Source: Methylococcaceae bacterium (GTDB taxonomy: Bacteria > Pseudomonadota > Gammaproteobacteria > Methylococcales > Methylococcaceae). Taken from it: 6,584 nt of DNA. The stretch covers positions 1-6,584 of the forward strand of contig SXQV01000009.1 of NCBI GenBank assembly GCA_005792805.1, given 5' to 3'. The position numbers and the translations under genes were made by a program. Of this stretch, positions 5,231-6,584 are shown piece by piece. The notes beneath the pieces were generated by a model. It ran no database searches and had not been told where the DNA came from. It saw nothing but the letters and a program-made list of their open reading frames with translations. The stretch's first letter is position 1. Every line of letters starts with the position of its first letter.

Positions 5231-6292
5231 ATGAAATCAACTGTTCGTCTATTGTTAATCGGTGCCTGCGTCGGAGGCGGTCTGTCACAGACAGCCACAG
5301 CGCATCCGGGCTGGGTTATTGGTACCTCGAATCTCACGCTGACCAACCGGGGTCCAGCCGCTGTGACTGACCCCGTAACCGGTGTCACAACCCCTGCAAA
5401 AAGCCCAACCACCCCAACCAGCGCGAGCCGGGGATATCTGACGGACGGGATTCGCATAAGCCACGGCTGTTCGAATGAAGCGGGCAAATATGACCCCAAG
5501 ACATCGCCAGTCAACGCCGTGTCCTGGCTCTGGCCAACCGGTGAAAACGCCAGCGATCCAGCCCCCATGAGCACGGGTTGTGACACGGCGGGTAAAAAGT
5601 GCACCGGCGTGGCCACGCAGCCTTCGGTCGCGACCATCCCCAACGCCAGCCAAAAGCCGGACTACGGCAAGCCCTGGCCCGCCGGCATGGCAACCGCCGC
5701 CAACCTTTCTGAGCATTTATGCGTCACCACGGATTGCATTGCGCGGGTAACTTCCCTGGGCAGCCATTTCACGGCTCAGGGCAACCAGGCCTATTTCAAG
5801 CAGTTCGAGGCCAAAAAGGGCACGCCGGGTTTCTGGGCCAAGGGCCGCAAGATGACTCCCGAACAAATCGTCGCCTTCAGCGCGAACTATGGCGTCCCCT
5901 ACGCCAGCGAGGTACAGATCCAGTATGTGGCGGATCGCACGAAACCCCTGGAAAAGATGGTTTTCAGCCCGCAAAGCTGCGCACGCAAACTGGTAATCCG
6001 CCCAGCGGGTGCCGACATCTGCAAAATCCACAACGACAAGGTGATACAGGGTCACGCTCATGACCAGAACTTCTGGTTCGGTGGCCCAACCCCCAAGTTT
6101 CACGAAGGCCACGGCGGCAATGAAAACTTCTGGATGGGATACAACCTGCTGGTACGTGACACTACGGCCAATCCTTACCCGAACAACTGCCAGGATAAGG
6201 TCTATGGCGATTACGACCTGGTTGTCATGACCCCGATCAGCCAAATTGACGCTCACCTCGGCTTTCCGGGATTTGCCAAGGGCAAACCCTGA
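5231..6292 (+). CDS. Secreted YcnI/DUF1775-like protein, putative copper binder (paralogue 2)
   Basis: Predicted 353-residue exported protein. I chose the ATG at 5231 because GGAG lies nine bases upstream and it opens a signal peptide (MKSTVRLLLIGACVGG..., cleaved at ATA/H, leaving His25 first); the in-frame start at 5072 lies upstream of the promoter. Blocks shared with paralogue 1: AHPG, SHGCS (77-81), VSWLWPTG (97-104), STGCDTAG-x-KCTGV (115-127), AGADIC (259-264), FWFGGPT (281-287), GHG (293-295), ENFW (298-301) and LVVM (330-333). It has an extra Pro/Thr-rich stretch after the N-terminus (about 41-66) and an extra CX4C pair (C164, C169) within a central insertion. The six Cys of paralogue 1 are kept. 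Additional His (267, 275, 277, 291) near the Trp block could add metal ligands. Copper binding is inferred, as for its neighbour. The pair probably arose by tandem duplication that included the control region. Confidence 0.8.
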   Translation: MKSTVRLLLIGACVGGGLSQTATAHPGWVIGTSNLTLTNRGPAAVTDPVTGVTTPAKSPTTPTSASRGYLTDGIRISHGCSNEAGKYDPKTSPVNAVSWLWPTGENASDPAPMSTGCDTAGKKCTGVATQPSVATIPNASQKPDYGKPWPAGMATAANLSEHLCVTTDCIARVTSLGSHFTAQGNQAYFKQFEAKKGTPGFWAKGRKMTPEQIVAFSANYGVPYASEVQIQYVADRTKPLEKMVFSPQSCARKLVIRPAGADICKIHNDKVIQGHAHDQNFWFGGPTPKFHEGHGGNENFWMGYNLLVRDTTANPYPNNCQDKVYGDYDLVVMTPISQIDAHLGFPGFAKGKP

Positions 6293-6317
6293 TAAGCCAG
6301 TCGTCACAGCAAAAACC

Positions 6318-6343
6318 AAGGGGCCTTCCGGGCCCCTTTTTTT
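6318..6343. terminator. Terminator between convergent genes, possibly bidirectional
   Basis: AAGGGGCC (6318-6325) pairs with GGCCCCTT (6331-6338) around TTCCG, followed by T to 6343 on the plus strand. It is 25 bp after the stop of the 353-aa gene. On the minus strand the hairpin is followed by GGTTTTT, so it could also stop the convergent gene at the right edge. Confidence 0.9.
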
Positions 6344-6433
6344 GGTTCATCGCGCCTTGCCGGGGCAGGCGTTCCTAGTATTCAGGATAGGCCTGTCGAA
6401 GATTCCCCTGGTAATCCCGAGAAGCTACGACAG

Positions 6434-6584
6434 CTATTTTGCAGGGGCACCAGCACCTGTGTCGCCTTCCCATGGGGTGACACGCAGGGAATTCAGGTTG
6501 TAGCGATAACTCTCCAGCTTGTTTTCCTTGGCGACTGCGCCGATACCGGTCAATGGCTCGGCTTCTTTCAAGGCATCCCAGAAA
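6434..6584 (-). CDS. C-terminal end of an unrecognised protein (partial)
   Basis: An open minus-strand frame enters from the right edge and stops with TAG at 6434-6436, giving 49 residues that begin FWDALKEAEPLTGIG and end in the Ala/Pro/Gly-rich tail GDTGAGAPAK. The start is outside the window. Codon choice is GC-ending and resembles real coding sequence (LESYRYNLNSLRVTPWEG in the middle), and the other two minus frames give less convincing peptides. I do not recognise the family. It is convergent with the 353-aa gene and may share the terminator about 90 bp away. Confidence 0.6.
   Translation of the reverse strand, partial: FWDALKEAEPLTGIGAVAKENKLESYRYNLNSLRVTPWEGDTGAGAPAK

Noticed and set aside
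5717..6319. Minus-strand open frame (200 codons) opposite the 353-aa gene
   Set aside because: Antisense shadow of a GC-rich gene. It lies under the terminator at its upstream end and has no ribosome binding site that I can see.
1..6584. CRISPR array, tRNA or rRNA genes
   Set aside because: No regularly spaced repeat-spacer units and no tRNA- or rRNA-like segments were seen on either strand.

Overview
The window looks like a copper-handling locus from a gammaproteobacterial (type I) methanotroph. The main reason is a leftward pair resembling corA/corB of Methylomicrobium album BG8 (functionally like mopE/SACCP of Methylococcus capsulatus Bath). CorA is a small secreted protein with a Trp-x-His copper-site signature, and CorB is an unusually long di-haem MauG/cytochrome c peroxidase-type enzyme. 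GC is moderate to high, and four of the six coding regions encode exported proteins.

Layout. The left edge (1-40, minus) is the start of a transposase resembling the IS110 family, behind a hairpin-rich leader of about 110 bp. Next on the minus strand come corB (150-2228) and corA (2315-2980), transcribed leftwards as corA-corB with a strong hairpin between them. A gene-poor stretch (2981-3859) holds a predicted sigma54 promoter for corA, a palindrome, an orphan leftward terminator and the control region of the next gene. On the plus strand lie two secreted paralogues, 3860-4756 (298 aa) and 5231-6292 (353 aa). Both have a predicted mature N-terminal His, an HGC motif and conserved Trp/Cys/His blocks reminiscent of the YcnI/DUF1775 copper-binding family. 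Each ends in a GC-rich terminator. The right edge carries the C-terminus of a convergent minus-strand gene (6434-6584).

The most notable observation concerns control. All three transcription units have a -24/-12-type (sigma54) promoter candidate: TGGCATGACTTATGCT, CGGCATGGTTTCTGCT and TGGCACGATTTCTGTA. Both paralogues also have two ATTTGCC direct repeats spaced exactly 21 bp, starting 186 and 196 bp upstream of the -24 GG. That is typical enhancer geometry, and the two distances differ by about one helical turn. My inference is that corA, corB and the two paralogues form one regulon under an enhancer-binding protein, possibly induced by copper starvation. CorA would capture copper after CorB oxidises its Trp, and the paralogues would be further periplasmic or surface copper proteins. 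Copper binding by the paralogues and the nature of the inducing signal are not shown by the sequence.
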